The translations under genes and the position numbers were made by a program. 47,661 bases of DNA from Candidatus Goldiibacteriota bacterium (GTDB taxonomy: Bacteria; Oederibacteriota; JAAXVQ01). Below are positions 24,207 through 32,760 of the stretch, piece after piece (position 1 is the first letter of the stretch; the number at the start of each line of letters is the position of its first letter). The stretch spans positions 1-47,661 of the forward strand of contig JAGVPM010000087.1 of the NCBI GenBank assembly GCA_020052235.1, in the 5' to 3' direction. The notes beneath the pieces were generated by a model. The model was given only the letters and a program-made list of their open reading frames with translations. It was not told the origin of the DNA and made no database searches.

Positions 24207-25291
24207 TTGGATTTAGGTTTAGGTTCGCCGCTCCCGGCTTTTTCAGGCGCAACGGAAGCAACCGCCTCCCCATATTGGGCAACAGGCACTTCCCCCTCCC
24301 CAGGAGCGGTTTCACCTTCGGGGGGCGGGGGTGGTTCACGGTAAATGCGTTTGTCCGGGTCCAAAATAATCTGACGCGCGCGCGAGTCCACGCTGTCCAG
24401 CAATTCCTTTTCCGGGACCAAGTTGGCAAATTTAACAAAGTCACTCTCATTAAAATAAGGACGGTAGCGGTCGATAAATTCCGGTTTGAAATCCAGCCGT
24501 TCCATTTCCGCGAACAATTCGCGCGTGGTCATTTCCTGAGCTTTGAAATCAAAAGCTTCCTCCAGGTAGCGGCGCACCACCATGTTAAGCAGCGTATAGA
24601 GTTCGTTGATTCTGCCTTCTTTTTTCAAACGTTCAGCGTCTTTCAAGGCATCCAAAGCACGCTGTTCCGGAGTCCGGGGATCCACCGGCTCGGATGGCGC
24701 TACGGGTTGCGGGACAGGCCGGTGACGCCAATACCAAACCCCAAATATTACAGCGCCGATCAATACACTACCTACCAAAATCGGCAACCATTGATTTAAG
24801 GAAATATGGGCAAAATGTTTATTGGGACGCAAAACCCCGATTTCCGGAGTGGGCGTGGGTAACGCCGTCACGCCCGAGGCTTCATTAATTTGAATGACTA
24901 CCTCATTGGTTTCCTTGGTTACACGCTGGCGTGATTGAGGATCGAGCCACTGAACTTTCGCAGGTGGAATGGTAATAACCCCTGTATGGTTGGCAATGAG
25001 GGGCAATTCCTTAAAATTGACGACGTAAGTCCGGCCGTTTAATATATTGATGGAAGAACGGGTTATGCTGTCCTGAACTTGGAAGGATCCGAGCAAATCA
25101 GGTAAAACAATATCCGGCGTGGTTTGTTGGGCACTGGCCACCATGACTTCAACCGTATACAAAACGGTATCACCCAGGTTGGCCGTGGCGCGATCGGCTT
25201 GGGCCCTAAAATAATCCGTCGCTTCCCCGGCCCACACGCAGGGGTTAATCACGCCAACAAGCATTGCCATCATAAACAGTTGCCGCATCAT
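24203..25291 (-). CDS. BatD-like protein of the second set
   Basis: The 362-residue protein has a signal peptide (about 1-21), a beta-rich domain starting DYFRAQADRATANLGDTVLY, a linker, one transmembrane helix (about 167-187, LPILVGSVLIGAVIFGVWYW) and a cytoplasmic helical domain (about 205-300) with a Pro/Glu-rich end. The order beta domain-helix-helical domain equals that of the BatD-like protein at 17531-18502, and both carry an EEAFDFK/FLDYLRNKFG-type helical region, so they are paralogues. It heads the second Bat set. Confidence 0.76.
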   Translation of the reverse strand: MMRQLFMMAMLVGVINPCVWAGEATDYFRAQADRATANLGDTVLYTVEVMVASAQQTTPDIVLPDLLGSFQVQDSITRSSINILNGRTYVVNFKELPLIANHTGVITIPPAKVQWLDPQSRQRVTKETNEVVIQINEASGVTALPTPTPEIGVLRPNKHFAHISLNQWLPILVGSVLIGAVIFGVWYWRHRPVPQPVAPSEPVDPRTPEQRALDALKDAERLKKEGRINELYTLLNMVVRRYLEEAFDFKAQEMTTRELFAEMERLDFKPEFIDRYRPYFNESDFVKFANLVPEKELLDSVDSRARQIILDPDKRIYREPPPPPEGETAPGEGEVPVAQYGEAVASVAPEKAGSGEPKPKSN

Positions 25292-25338
25292 CCCATGTCA
25301 CCTGTGCTTATTTTAGCGTATTTTAAATTATTCCGCAG

Positions 25339-25887
25339 TTATTTTTTCTTTGCAGCTGTGCTTACAACTTTTTTCACTGCGCTTGATTCATCTTTTACGC
25401 CATCGGAAATTTTCAAATCCGAAATTTTCGCTACGCGCTCAAAACCTTCAAGCCAAATTTCAATCCAAAAGGAATGTTTACCGCTCCAGGGAGTCTTGCC
25501 TGCAATCTTAGCGGAATATTCACCGGCTTTATACGCCTTAAAAAGTTCGTGTGAATCATACGGTTCAGAATTGGTCATCAAATTGACCTTGATATCGCCT
25601 TTAGGAATATCTGCCAACAACCTAAAAGAAATGATTGTATTTTCATCTATGTTTACAGAAATGCCATTTTCAGCCGACATTATTTTTCCGAAATTATTTT
25701 CCGTGTTGGTTTTAATTGTCATCATACCTTTATCAACTTCTTTGAAGGCATTAAACCCAGGATTAGTACCCTCATCGCGCCAATTGCTATAATCTTCCTG
25801 ATATAAAATTTTCGCCTGTACAGCCTGTGCAATCCCGACTAATCCCAGTATCATCAAGCCAGTTAAGCTCATCTTTAGCCGCTTCAT
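25339..25887 (-). CDS. Secreted protein of unknown function
   Basis: The 182-residue protein has a clear signal peptide (MKRLKMSLTGLMILGLVGIA, cleavage probably after AQA near 22-25) and a beta-rich mature part ending in a lysine tail (AAKKK). The mature part, with YQEDYSNWRDEGTNPG near its start and HSFWIEIWLEGFERVAKISD near the end, looks like a small jelly-roll or LamG-like sandwich, but I do not recognise a family. It is AT-richer than its neighbours. AGGAGAAGGA precedes the ATG. It lies between tonB and the second Bat set and could be a periplasmic accessory. Confidence 0.8.
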   Translation of the reverse strand: MKRLKMSLTGLMILGLVGIAQAVQAKILYQEDYSNWRDEGTNPGFNAFKEVDKGMMTIKTNTENNFGKIMSAENGISVNIDENTIISFRLLADIPKGDIKVNLMTNSEPYDSHELFKAYKAGEYSAKIAGKTPWSGKHSFWIEIWLEGFERVAKISDLKISDGVKDESSAVKKVVSTAAKKK

Positions 25888-25973
25888 GATTCCTTCTCCT
25901 TTTATCTGTAGGTAAAAACAGATTAAAGCCTATATTTGCCCATCAAATAACCGAAGTCAAGAAAAATACATTT

Positions 25974-26888
25974 TCATTGCCGGAAAGTAAAGCGGATGAT
26001 AATGGAACCCTTTTGTTCCGCCTGTTTGACGTTTAAGGGCAAAGGGGCAAAAACATATTTCTTCAACGCTTCAATGGCCAGCTTGTCCAATTCCGCGTAG
26101 CCGGAGGTTTTTTCCACAAACAAACGATCCCCCACTTCTCCGTCCGGATTCACCACAAAACTGATAATCACTTCGGCTTCAACACCTTTTTCTTCCAACC
26201 AACGGGGCATTGCCGGTTTTTCGCGGTGCAAAATTTCACGATTTTTCACTTCACCAGAAATCAAGGTATCCCGGCTTAAACTCAAGTGTTTGGCCGCATC
26301 AACATTAGTGACTTGTTTACGCTCAGACTTGACTTTTTTAATGATCAACTCGGGCTGTTGAAATCCGCGGCGGGAAATGTCCGGCCCAAAGTCCGCAGGC
26401 GGCAACTCATCGGGAACCACCTTGGTGTCGAGTTCCTGAAGGGGCGAAACTTCGGCATGCACCAGATTGATCTTTTTTATGGGCATGGGAGCGAGATTGG
26501 GTGCTGGAGCTTTTTCAAGTTTAAGCTTCGGCAAAGCCGCCAAATGCGTCAAGTCGGCTTCCGTAACCATATCCTGGGCCGGCAATGCATGAACACCCAC
26601 CACTTTCTTAAACGAGGTCTTTTCCAATTCCGCCATGGCCGCGTCAATGGATTCCGCCTTGGTCGGCGGCGGGAGCGGTTTGACTGGGGCGGTTAATTTA
26701 TTCATTAATTTTTCAATTTCCGTGGGTTTGGGAGCTTCTTCCATATATTCGACTTCGGTGAGTTTCAATTTCTGAGAAGTAGGGCCTATTTTCCCCGAAC
26801 CGAACATGCTCAATAAAACAGCATGTAAAACCAAAGAACCTATAAGGGTTATCTGCAAACGTCCATTCGGGCGGTCCAAAAAAAACAT
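25974..26888 (-). CDS. TonB-family energy transducer
   Basis: The 304-residue protein has a short cytoplasmic start, one transmembrane helix (about 12-30, ITLIGSLVLHAVLLSMF), a long Pro/Lys/Glu-rich periplasmic spacer, and a TonB C-terminal domain (about 222-304). The domain shows EVIISFVVNPDGEVGDRLFV, a Tyr/Ala-rich helix DKLAIEALKKYVFAPLP, and a final strand GSIIIRFTFRQ. It would transmit proton-motive force from ExbB/ExbD to an outer-membrane partner. ACGGAG precedes the ATG. It follows an ExbD gene by three bases. No TonB-dependent receptor gene is in the window, so the partner is probably not a classical receptor. Confidence 0.9.
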   Translation of the reverse strand: MFFLDRPNGRLQITLIGSLVLHAVLLSMFGSGKIGPTSQKLKLTEVEYMEEAPKPTEIEKLMNKLTAPVKPLPPPTKAESIDAAMAELEKTSFKKVVGVHALPAQDMVTEADLTHLAALPKLKLEKAPAPNLAPMPIKKINLVHAEVSPLQELDTKVVPDELPPADFGPDISRRGFQQPELIIKKVKSERKQVTNVDAAKHLSLSRDTLISGEVKNREILHREKPAMPRWLEEKGVEAEVIISFVVNPDGEVGDRLFVEKTSGYAELDKLAIEALKKYVFAPLPLNVKQAEQKGSIIIRFTFRQ

Positions 26889-26891
26889 GGG

Positions 26892-27311
26892 TTACTCCGT
26901 TTTGGATTCAGTGCCGAACGTTATACGCCGGGCACCGGCCTGTTTGATGAAATTCAAAGCATCAATCACGGCTCCGCTTTTCGAATTTTCATCGGCGCGA
27001 ATAACCACTAATTTATTCCGGCTGCGGCGGAGCTTTTCGCGGATCAAATCCTTAAACTCCGGTAAACTCACCTTGGTTTCATTGACCGCCAACTGCCCGT
27101 CCGGTGAAATGGCCACAAATAAATTTTCTTCCTTGGTTTGCTCTGCCGTGTGGGCCTTGGGCAGTTTAATTTCAAACGGCGGCTGCAAAAACATGGCTGT
27201 CGTCACCATGAAAATGATTACCAACACCAAACACACATCCACCAAAGGGGTGACATTAATGTCGGTTAACAGGGCTTTGGGATTTTCACTGCGCATTTTG
27301 CTTTTCAGCAT
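26892..27311 (-). CDS. ExbD/TolR-family protein, second copy
   Basis: The 139-residue protein has one helix (about 18-38) directly after INVTPLVDVCLVLVIIFMVT, the ExbD signature with the proton-path aspartate, and a periplasmic domain (about 50-139) ending GARRITFGTESKTE. An open frame extends 39 codons further upstream, but those codons lie in an interspersed repeat. I start at MLKSKMRSENPK, 7 bases after GGAG. It is the second of two ExbD genes in the cluster. Confidence 0.9.
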   Translation of the reverse strand: MLKSKMRSENPKALLTDINVTPLVDVCLVLVIIFMVTTAMFLQPPFEIKLPKAHTAEQTKEENLFVAISPDGQLAVNETKVSLPEFKDLIREKLRRSRNKLVVIRADENSKSGAVIDALNFIKQAGARRITFGTESKTE

Positions 27312-27347
27312 AATAAGCTCCAATACTTTCCGGGCTATTGTTTTGCC

Positions 27348-27422
27348 GTCATACCGGCGGAAGCCGGTATCCAGGAATATAAATTTCAAAGTTTTCTGGA
27401 CCCCGGTTTTCACCGGGGTGAC
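27348..27422. repeat. GTCATACCGGCGGAAGCCGG repeat between the two exbD genes
   Basis: Left arm GTCATACCGGCGGAAGCCGG with TATCCAGG (27348-27375) and right arm TTCTGGACCCCGGTTTTCACC with GGGGTGAC (27394-27422) are two back-to-back copies of a well-known type of interspersed repeat, in inverted orientation. It separates the two exbD genes and is translated in one frame as a false N-terminal extension of the downstream one. Confidence 0.85.
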
Positions 27423-27439
27423 GAACATTACCTAAACGC

Positions 27440-27877
27440 TTAGGGCTGAGCGGGCGCTGCACTCTCGGCCTGAGATTTGCCTAAAATCACCAAATTTTCC
27501 GCTCCGGCTTGCTTGGCGATGTCCATGATTTTCACCACTTGCCCATGCCGGATTTCCCGGTCGGGATTAACAATAACCCGCTTTTGCTGCGATGTCTGCA
27601 ACATGCTCCTCAGCAGTTGGGGAAGTTCCTCTTCCTTGACCACTTGCTGGTTTAGACGAATTTCTGAGTTTTCCAATTTTATAATGATGTTATCTTTTTG
27701 GGTGCTCGTGGATTGGACATCCACGGTTTTCTTTTCCCCGGAAGTGACAATGATCCCGCTCTGTAAAAACATAGGGGCGGTGGCCATGAAAATAACCACC
27801 AACACCAGGCTGACGTCCACCAAAGGCGTCATATTGATGGTGACGATCGGTTTTTTATTGTCCAGCATCATAGCCAT
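27440..27877 (-). CDS. ExbD/TolR-family protein, first copy
   Basis: The 145-residue protein has the ExbD helix (about 16-36) beginning NMTPLVDVSLVLVVIFMATA, again with the conserved aspartate, followed by a periplasmic domain with VIVNPDREIRHGQVVKIMDI. It forms a proton channel with ExbB. AGGGG lies about 10 bases before the ATG, and 11 bases separate it from ExbB. Two ExbD genes per ExbB suggest a heterodimer or separate partners. Confidence 0.92.
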   Translation of the reverse strand: MAMMLDNKKPIVTINMTPLVDVSLVLVVIFMATAPMFLQSGIIVTSGEKKTVDVQSTSTQKDNIIIKLENSEIRLNQQVVKEEELPQLLRSMLQTSQQKRVIVNPDREIRHGQVVKIMDIAKQAGAENLVILGKSQAESAAPAQP

Positions 27878-27888
27878 GACAAATTCCC

Positions 27889-28500
27889 CTACCGTTTCAA
27901 CATGAACAAAATTTGCTCAACCGAGGCTTCGATGTCCGTGATGGTTTGACGCACCCGCGAAACATAGTAGTTGTAAAAAATAACCGCCGGAATAGCCACC
28001 ACCAAACCGGCCGCCGTGGCCACCAACGCCTCGGCAATACCCGCGGCCACCACATTGGGGCCCCCGGAACCGGCTGCCGAAAGGGACTGAAAGGCTTTGA
28101 TAATGCCAATGACCGTGCCGAGCAGTCCGATAAACGGCGACGTATTCCCCAGGGTACCCAAAATGCCCAGAAAGCGTTCCAACTGGACTTCCTCTTTTTT
28201 AATCAAACTGGAAAGCAAACTGGTCAAACTCTCCAAGGATTCCTTATAATTTTCCAACGTAGCTTTCACAATCCTGCCCATGGGTCCGCGTTGCTTATCG
28301 CAAAATTCAATGGCCCCGGCGATATTCTTTTTTTCCAGCAAAGGTTTTAATTGTTTGATGAACTTATCGCTGTCGGTTAAATTGCGCCAATAATAAATGG
28401 CCCGTTCCAAAATAAACACCACCGACAATACCGAACAAAACAGCAGCACCACCAGGGTTGGGCTTGATACCAGCAAGGCCATCCATTTGACATCCATCAT
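27889..28500 (-). CDS. ExbB/TolQ/MotA-type proton channel
   Basis: The 203-residue protein has three membrane helices (about 10-30, 112-140 and 155-178) and the family motif GTVIGIIKAFQ followed by GIAEALVATAAGLVVAIPAV. It is the channel subunit that harvests proton-motive force with the following ExbD proteins. GGAGG is just upstream of the ATG. The next 160 bases upstream hold an interspersed repeat, so a promoter here is possible but not seen. Confidence 0.94.
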   Translation of the reverse strand: MMDVKWMALLVSSPTLVVLLFCSVLSVVFILERAIYYWRNLTDSDKFIKQLKPLLEKKNIAGAIEFCDKQRGPMGRIVKATLENYKESLESLTSLLSSLIKKEEVQLERFLGILGTLGNTSPFIGLLGTVIGIIKAFQSLSAAGSGGPNVVAAGIAEALVATAAGLVVAIPAVIFYNYYVSRVRQTITDIEASVEQILFMLKR

Positions 28501-28550
28501 TGTATTTCCTCCAAGAGTGATTAGACTACAGCTGCGTTTTTAATGCATGC

Positions 28551-28629
28551 TGTCATTTCGAGGAGCTTCAGCGACGAGAAATCTGAACGCAACACATGAA
28601 TTAGATTTCTCGCTTCGCTCGAAATGACA
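28551..28629. repeat. TGTCATTTCGAGG...CGAAATGACA repeat upstream of exbB
   Basis: Left arm TGTCATTTCGAGGAGCTTCA plus GCGACGAGAAATCT and right arm AGATTTCTCGCTTCGCTC plus GAAATGACA are inverted with a 20-base spacer. Such elements are widespread in unrelated genomes. It fills the 160-base gap (28501-28660) between exbB and the OmpA-like gene; I see nothing else there. Confidence 0.85.
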
Positions 28630-28660
28630 ATTGTTTTCCAAAACGCTGCTTTTCCCCGCC

Positions 28661-29587
28661 TTAAGGCTGCCCGGTTTTTGCACCCGCCTGCTGAGCGCCG
28701 GGCTTCAATGCTGTTATTTTTACCATAGCTTCGCCTGTTGCGGGAGCATTTTTTATACGAATATTTTTCAAACGCAAATTTTCCCGTGAAAAATACGTTT
28801 TTAAAGCCTGGGCCCGTTCGCCGGAAAGATCCTGATCCGGCCCGGTGCATTCAATTTCCAGAACCCACGCATCCTGTTGATTGACCAAATTGGAAACTTC
28901 CTGGACAACTTGCTGACCCAGTTTGGAAAAACGATTGCGCTTCGCATCAAATACGGAATCCTGCATAAACGTCAACGCCATCTTCAGCGGCTCTTCCCAC
29001 ATAAATTGGTCCAAATAAAACATTTTTTGCGGCAAATTAACCCGGGCGCCATAATAATCCTCCAAGGTCAATTCCGGGATATACGCTTGCCCGGCTGTTA
29101 CGGGATTGTATTGCGAGTCACGCCCGTTCCACGCAAATGCCTCGGGAGGATTGCCCACGCCGCTGAAGGTTTTCACTTCCTTACCCGTTGTATCCCTCAC
29201 GGTCACCGACCAGCGGGCAATTTTCAGGCGGCTGGAATCCAAATGCCCGAGCACGAACACCATGGATTGTTTGAAATAACTTGCCCAGGGCGTGTAAACT
29301 TTGTAACTCGCCAAAGGAACGGGATCCACTTCCTGGTACAAATACCGCGCTTCGGAAGGCGATTTTGTGCCTTCTTGCTTTTTAGCCAATGCGCCGATTT
29401 GAAAACTGACATCCAACCGGGCGAATAAAAGTTTGCGCTCGGTCTGAATAACCGCGCGATTTTTCCCAGCCGCGGAAAAATCCTGGGCTGTCGGCGTCAC
29501 GTCAGCCCAAACCCCTGGGCTTAAAAATGCGCAACCCACCACTGCGGTTATCATAATGCCCCTCAATTGCTTTGCATGCCGGTGCAT
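28661..29587 (-). CDS. Secreted protein with FlgD-like and OmpA-like domains
   Basis: The 308-residue protein has a signal peptide (about 1-29, ending GVWA), a beta-rich middle part with a FlgD/Ig-like section (RWSVTVRDTTGKEVKTFSGV and PPEAFAWNGRDSQYNPVTAG), and a C-terminal OmpA-like fold (WVLEIECTGPDQDLSGERAQ followed by ALKTYFSRENL). The OmpA part lacks the usual NRRVE motif, so peptidoglycan binding is uncertain. AGGG lies upstream of the ATG. It lies between the large TPR gene and exbB, so it is probably part of the same envelope complex. Confidence 0.72.
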   Translation of the reverse strand: MHRHAKQLRGIMITAVVGCAFLSPGVWADVTPTAQDFSAAGKNRAVIQTERKLLFARLDVSFQIGALAKKQEGTKSPSEARYLYQEVDPVPLASYKVYTPWASYFKQSMVFVLGHLDSSRLKIARWSVTVRDTTGKEVKTFSGVGNPPEAFAWNGRDSQYNPVTAGQAYIPELTLEDYYGARVNLPQKMFYLDQFMWEEPLKMALTFMQDSVFDAKRNRFSKLGQQVVQEVSNLVNQQDAWVLEIECTGPDQDLSGERAQALKTYFSRENLRLKNIRIKNAPATGEAMVKITALKPGAQQAGAKTGQP

Positions 29588-29590
29588 ATT

Positions 29591-32500
29591 CTATCCCTTC
29601 GACTGACTCTGCAAAATCCGTTGCAGCAATTTAATTCTTTTCTGAGCCGCATCCCGCCACTTGGGTTGGCGGGTAACTTTCATCAGGCGTTGATAAACTT
29701 CCACGGCCGAAGCCCATTTTTTGGCTTGTTCGTACACCGAGGCCAAGTCCACCAACGCCAGGGAATATTCTTCTTGTTTGGGGTCGCCCTTTTCCATCAG
29801 GCGTTTCAAAACCGCTTCACGCTTCTCGTTATCTCCCTGTTCCTGGTACATACCGGCCAATCCGAGCCACGTTTTTAAAACCAACTCCTGATCCTTGCCG
29901 GTTTCCAATTTCCGCAATGCCGCCTCGGTCCCGGCGCTGTTTTTTTCAGCTGCCTGCATCAAAACCAGCCGGGAAAGACTAAGGTCCGCGTTGGAATCTT
30001 TGGGATAGGTCTGGGTCAACTTGGTATAATATTCAATTGCTTTGGCGGGCAACTGGATTTTTTCATAAGTCACTGCTGCGTTATACCAAGCGCGGGGCTG
30101 ATATTCCTTCAACGCATATTGCTCGGCACAAGCCGCAAAATGTTCGGCCGCGGCCGGGTAACGCTCCAATTGAAATTCAGTGGAGGCCAAACGTAACATC
30201 ATTTCGGGAGCCAACTCGTGCTGCGGATAGTTCTTCAAGAAAGCCTCGGTCTGTTGGGCGGCGTTTAAAGAGTTCCCCAACTGCTCCTGACAAACAGCCA
30301 GATAATATTGCGCATTGGGGGTCCGCGGGCTTTTGGTATAGGTTAATACAAATTGCAAAAACTCATGGACCCCTTCCGCGTATTTTTCTTTTTGATAGTA
30401 CGCTTCCCCGATGCGGTACTGAATATCTTCAGCCAAATTGGAACCCGGGAATTTTAAAATAAATTCGTGAAAAACCGGAATGCTGTTTAACCGGTCGGCA
30501 ATCCGGTAAGACGCGGATTCAATGGCATTTTTAGCCTCTTTGGCTTCATCCGTTTCGGGATAAGTTTGCAAAATCCGCATAAACCGCGGGATGGCATCCT
30601 CGTCTTTTTGTTCATTGTAATACGTTTGGGCAATGCGCAATTCATACGCCTTGCGGTCTTTGGAATCCGGGAAACGTTTCAGCAGATCGTCATAAACATT
30701 CCTAGCCTGGGTATTTTCACCGCCCTGAAAATAAGTATCCGCCATCCAGGCCAAGGCTTGGCTGGTCTCGGGCGCTTGCGGATATTTCCGCACCAAGTCT
30801 TTCCAGGTTTCCACGGCATCCAAATAAGCTTTATTCAAATAATGCGCCCAAGCGATTTGAAACAAAACCCTCGCGGCCTCGGCATGATCCCCCGCGGAGG
30901 TAAGCCATAATTGATACGCATGGATGGCCTCGGGATATTGCTGTTGGTTGAAAAACGCATGCGCCCGGAGCAAGGCAATTTCATTTTGCATATATTCGGG
31001 AACATTTTTACTTTTTAACAAACGCTCGCTTTGCGTCAGCACCGAGGCATAGTCCTGCAATTGAAAACCGCACCAAACCAAACCCGCCCAAACATAAATT
31101 TCAACTTTACCGCGAGGATAAAAATTCAACGCCTTGTGATAATATTCACGCGCGGCCGTATAACTGGCTTGATGGTAATACGCTTCCGCCATAAGCAGCC
31201 GCACCCAAGCCGCGGTTTCGCGGTATTCCAAAGCCGGTTCCCGGTTGGCGATATCTTTTTCCAACAAAGCCCATTGTCCCACCAACGTTTGGACATCTTG
31301 CCGGTTCATGTAGAATTCCGCCAATAAGTACAAAGCCAACTCGGCCAACGGATCTTTCGATTCCACCAGCACGCGCACCGAACGAAAAGCCAGCGTTTCC
31401 CGCCCCGCCTGCAGATACGCCCGTACTGCCAAAACATGCGCAAGACTATCCGGATGCCCGGTCTTTTGAAAATATTCATTTAAGGTTTTAGACGCCTGCT
31501 CCCAATTGCTTAACATCGAATGCACATACGCTAATTTCAACAGCCACTCGGAGCGGTAGGCTGAGCGCAATTCCAAAGCACTGGAATAGGCATTGGCCGC
31601 TTCGGCCAGGCGGTTCAGGTTCAAGGCGGCTTCCGCCAATACACTTTGCACCAAAGCACGGTCATTTTCCGGTAAGCGTTCCAGAAGCGGCTTCAATTTC
31701 GGATATCCGTCTAAAACCCCGTCAAAGCGTGCTTGCGACAGCCACACCAACAGCCGGATCAAGGCTGCTTTGGGTGCAAAAGGACTTTGCGGATACTTCG
31801 CCAGGTACTGTTCACTCAGCTTCCCTGCCGACAAATAATCTCCGGATTTATAAAATGCCCGGATTTTAAAATAACCTGCCATCAGCTTATGCGAATCTTG
31901 ACGCGCTTTTTCCAGCGCTTGATTATAGGCTTCAATTGCCGTGAGAAAACGTCCCTGCGTTTCCAAAATCGAACCCGCGAACAACTGAGCCAAAGGATCA
32001 TCGCTGAGTTCTTCGTACAGTTTTAGGGCATCGAATGTTTGGCCCTGATATTCCTTCATGATGCCGAATAAAAATTTGATATCCGGGTCCAGCAAGGCGC
32101 GCGGGTAGGCTGCCAGCAGATTGGTGAACATCTGCCGGGCTTCGTTGAGGCGTTGTAATTTCAAATTGGTTTTTACCAGTGCCAGACGGATCTGCGGAAA
32201 TAAAAAATCAGCCTGCGAATCGCGGGTCAAATCATTCAGGATATCCGCGGCTTGAGCATAATCCCCCCGGTTGTACGCCAACTCGGCTTCACGAAAATAA
32301 GCGCTGACTTTCAAGGGACCCTTAGGAGCCGACGCCGCCAATCCATGATACAAGGGGCGGGCAATCTCCGCCGAACCTGCGAGCCGGTAATTTTCCGCCA
32401 AAAAAAATTTGGCGGCCAGCTGATGCTCGCGGTCCGCTTCCTGGGTCAGGTATTGATTCAGACTTTGAATGCTTTGGGGATAATTTTTAGATAAATAGGC

Positions 32501-32668
32501 ATGAATGGCATTTTGCCAGGTTTCGGCGGCCAAAGTCGTTTGCGCCCAGGCTGCGGGAATTCCTCCCGTGCCGAGCAAACACGCAACCAGTATTCCAATT
32601 ACCGTGAATCGATTGTGCCGGGAAATCAACGAATTACTCCAATCCCTAGTCATTACGACAGACGCCAT
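29591..32668 (-). CDS. Large secreted TPR-repeat protein
   Basis: The 1025-residue protein has an N-terminal signal or anchor (about 20-42, FTVIGILVACLLGTGGIPAA then WAQ) and is otherwise a solenoid of TPR and TPR-like helices, with many A-x-x-x-Y-x-x-L and KYP/FP turns such as LVRKYPQAPETSQALAWMAD, LLKRFPDSKDRKAYELRIAQ and EAFLKNYPQHELAPEMMLR. The C-terminal part resembles YbgF/BamD-type repeats. It is most likely periplasmic or bound to the outer membrane and scaffolds other proteins. The ATG has a weak site, and a second start lies five codons on. The gene abuts the OmpA-like gene by 3 bases. Confidence 0.88.
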   Translation of the reverse strand: MASVVMTRDWSNSLISRHNRFTVIGILVACLLGTGGIPAAWAQTTLAAETWQNAIHAYLSKNYPQSIQSLNQYLTQEADREHQLAAKFFLAENYRLAGSAEIARPLYHGLAASAPKGPLKVSAYFREAELAYNRGDYAQAADILNDLTRDSQADFLFPQIRLALVKTNLKLQRLNEARQMFTNLLAAYPRALLDPDIKFLFGIMKEYQGQTFDALKLYEELSDDPLAQLFAGSILETQGRFLTAIEAYNQALEKARQDSHKLMAGYFKIRAFYKSGDYLSAGKLSEQYLAKYPQSPFAPKAALIRLLVWLSQARFDGVLDGYPKLKPLLERLPENDRALVQSVLAEAALNLNRLAEAANAYSSALELRSAYRSEWLLKLAYVHSMLSNWEQASKTLNEYFQKTGHPDSLAHVLAVRAYLQAGRETLAFRSVRVLVESKDPLAELALYLLAEFYMNRQDVQTLVGQWALLEKDIANREPALEYRETAAWVRLLMAEAYYHQASYTAAREYYHKALNFYPRGKVEIYVWAGLVWCGFQLQDYASVLTQSERLLKSKNVPEYMQNEIALLRAHAFFNQQQYPEAIHAYQLWLTSAGDHAEAARVLFQIAWAHYLNKAYLDAVETWKDLVRKYPQAPETSQALAWMADTYFQGGENTQARNVYDDLLKRFPDSKDRKAYELRIAQTYYNEQKDEDAIPRFMRILQTYPETDEAKEAKNAIESASYRIADRLNSIPVFHEFILKFPGSNLAEDIQYRIGEAYYQKEKYAEGVHEFLQFVLTYTKSPRTPNAQYYLAVCQEQLGNSLNAAQQTEAFLKNYPQHELAPEMMLRLASTEFQLERYPAAAEHFAACAEQYALKEYQPRAWYNAAVTYEKIQLPAKAIEYYTKLTQTYPKDSNADLSLSRLVLMQAAEKNSAGTEAALRKLETGKDQELVLKTWLGLAGMYQEQGDNEKREAVLKRLMEKGDPKQEEYSLALVDLASVYEQAKKWASAVEVYQRLMKVTRQPKWRDAAQKRIKLLQRILQSQSKG

Positions 32669-32760
32669 GGTGCCTTACCGCAGTTTCGTCCGAACTACCA
32701 TATTTTAATTGGCTTGAGTCGATGAATTCCTTGATCATTCGGTTGCCGAATCCGGACGGA

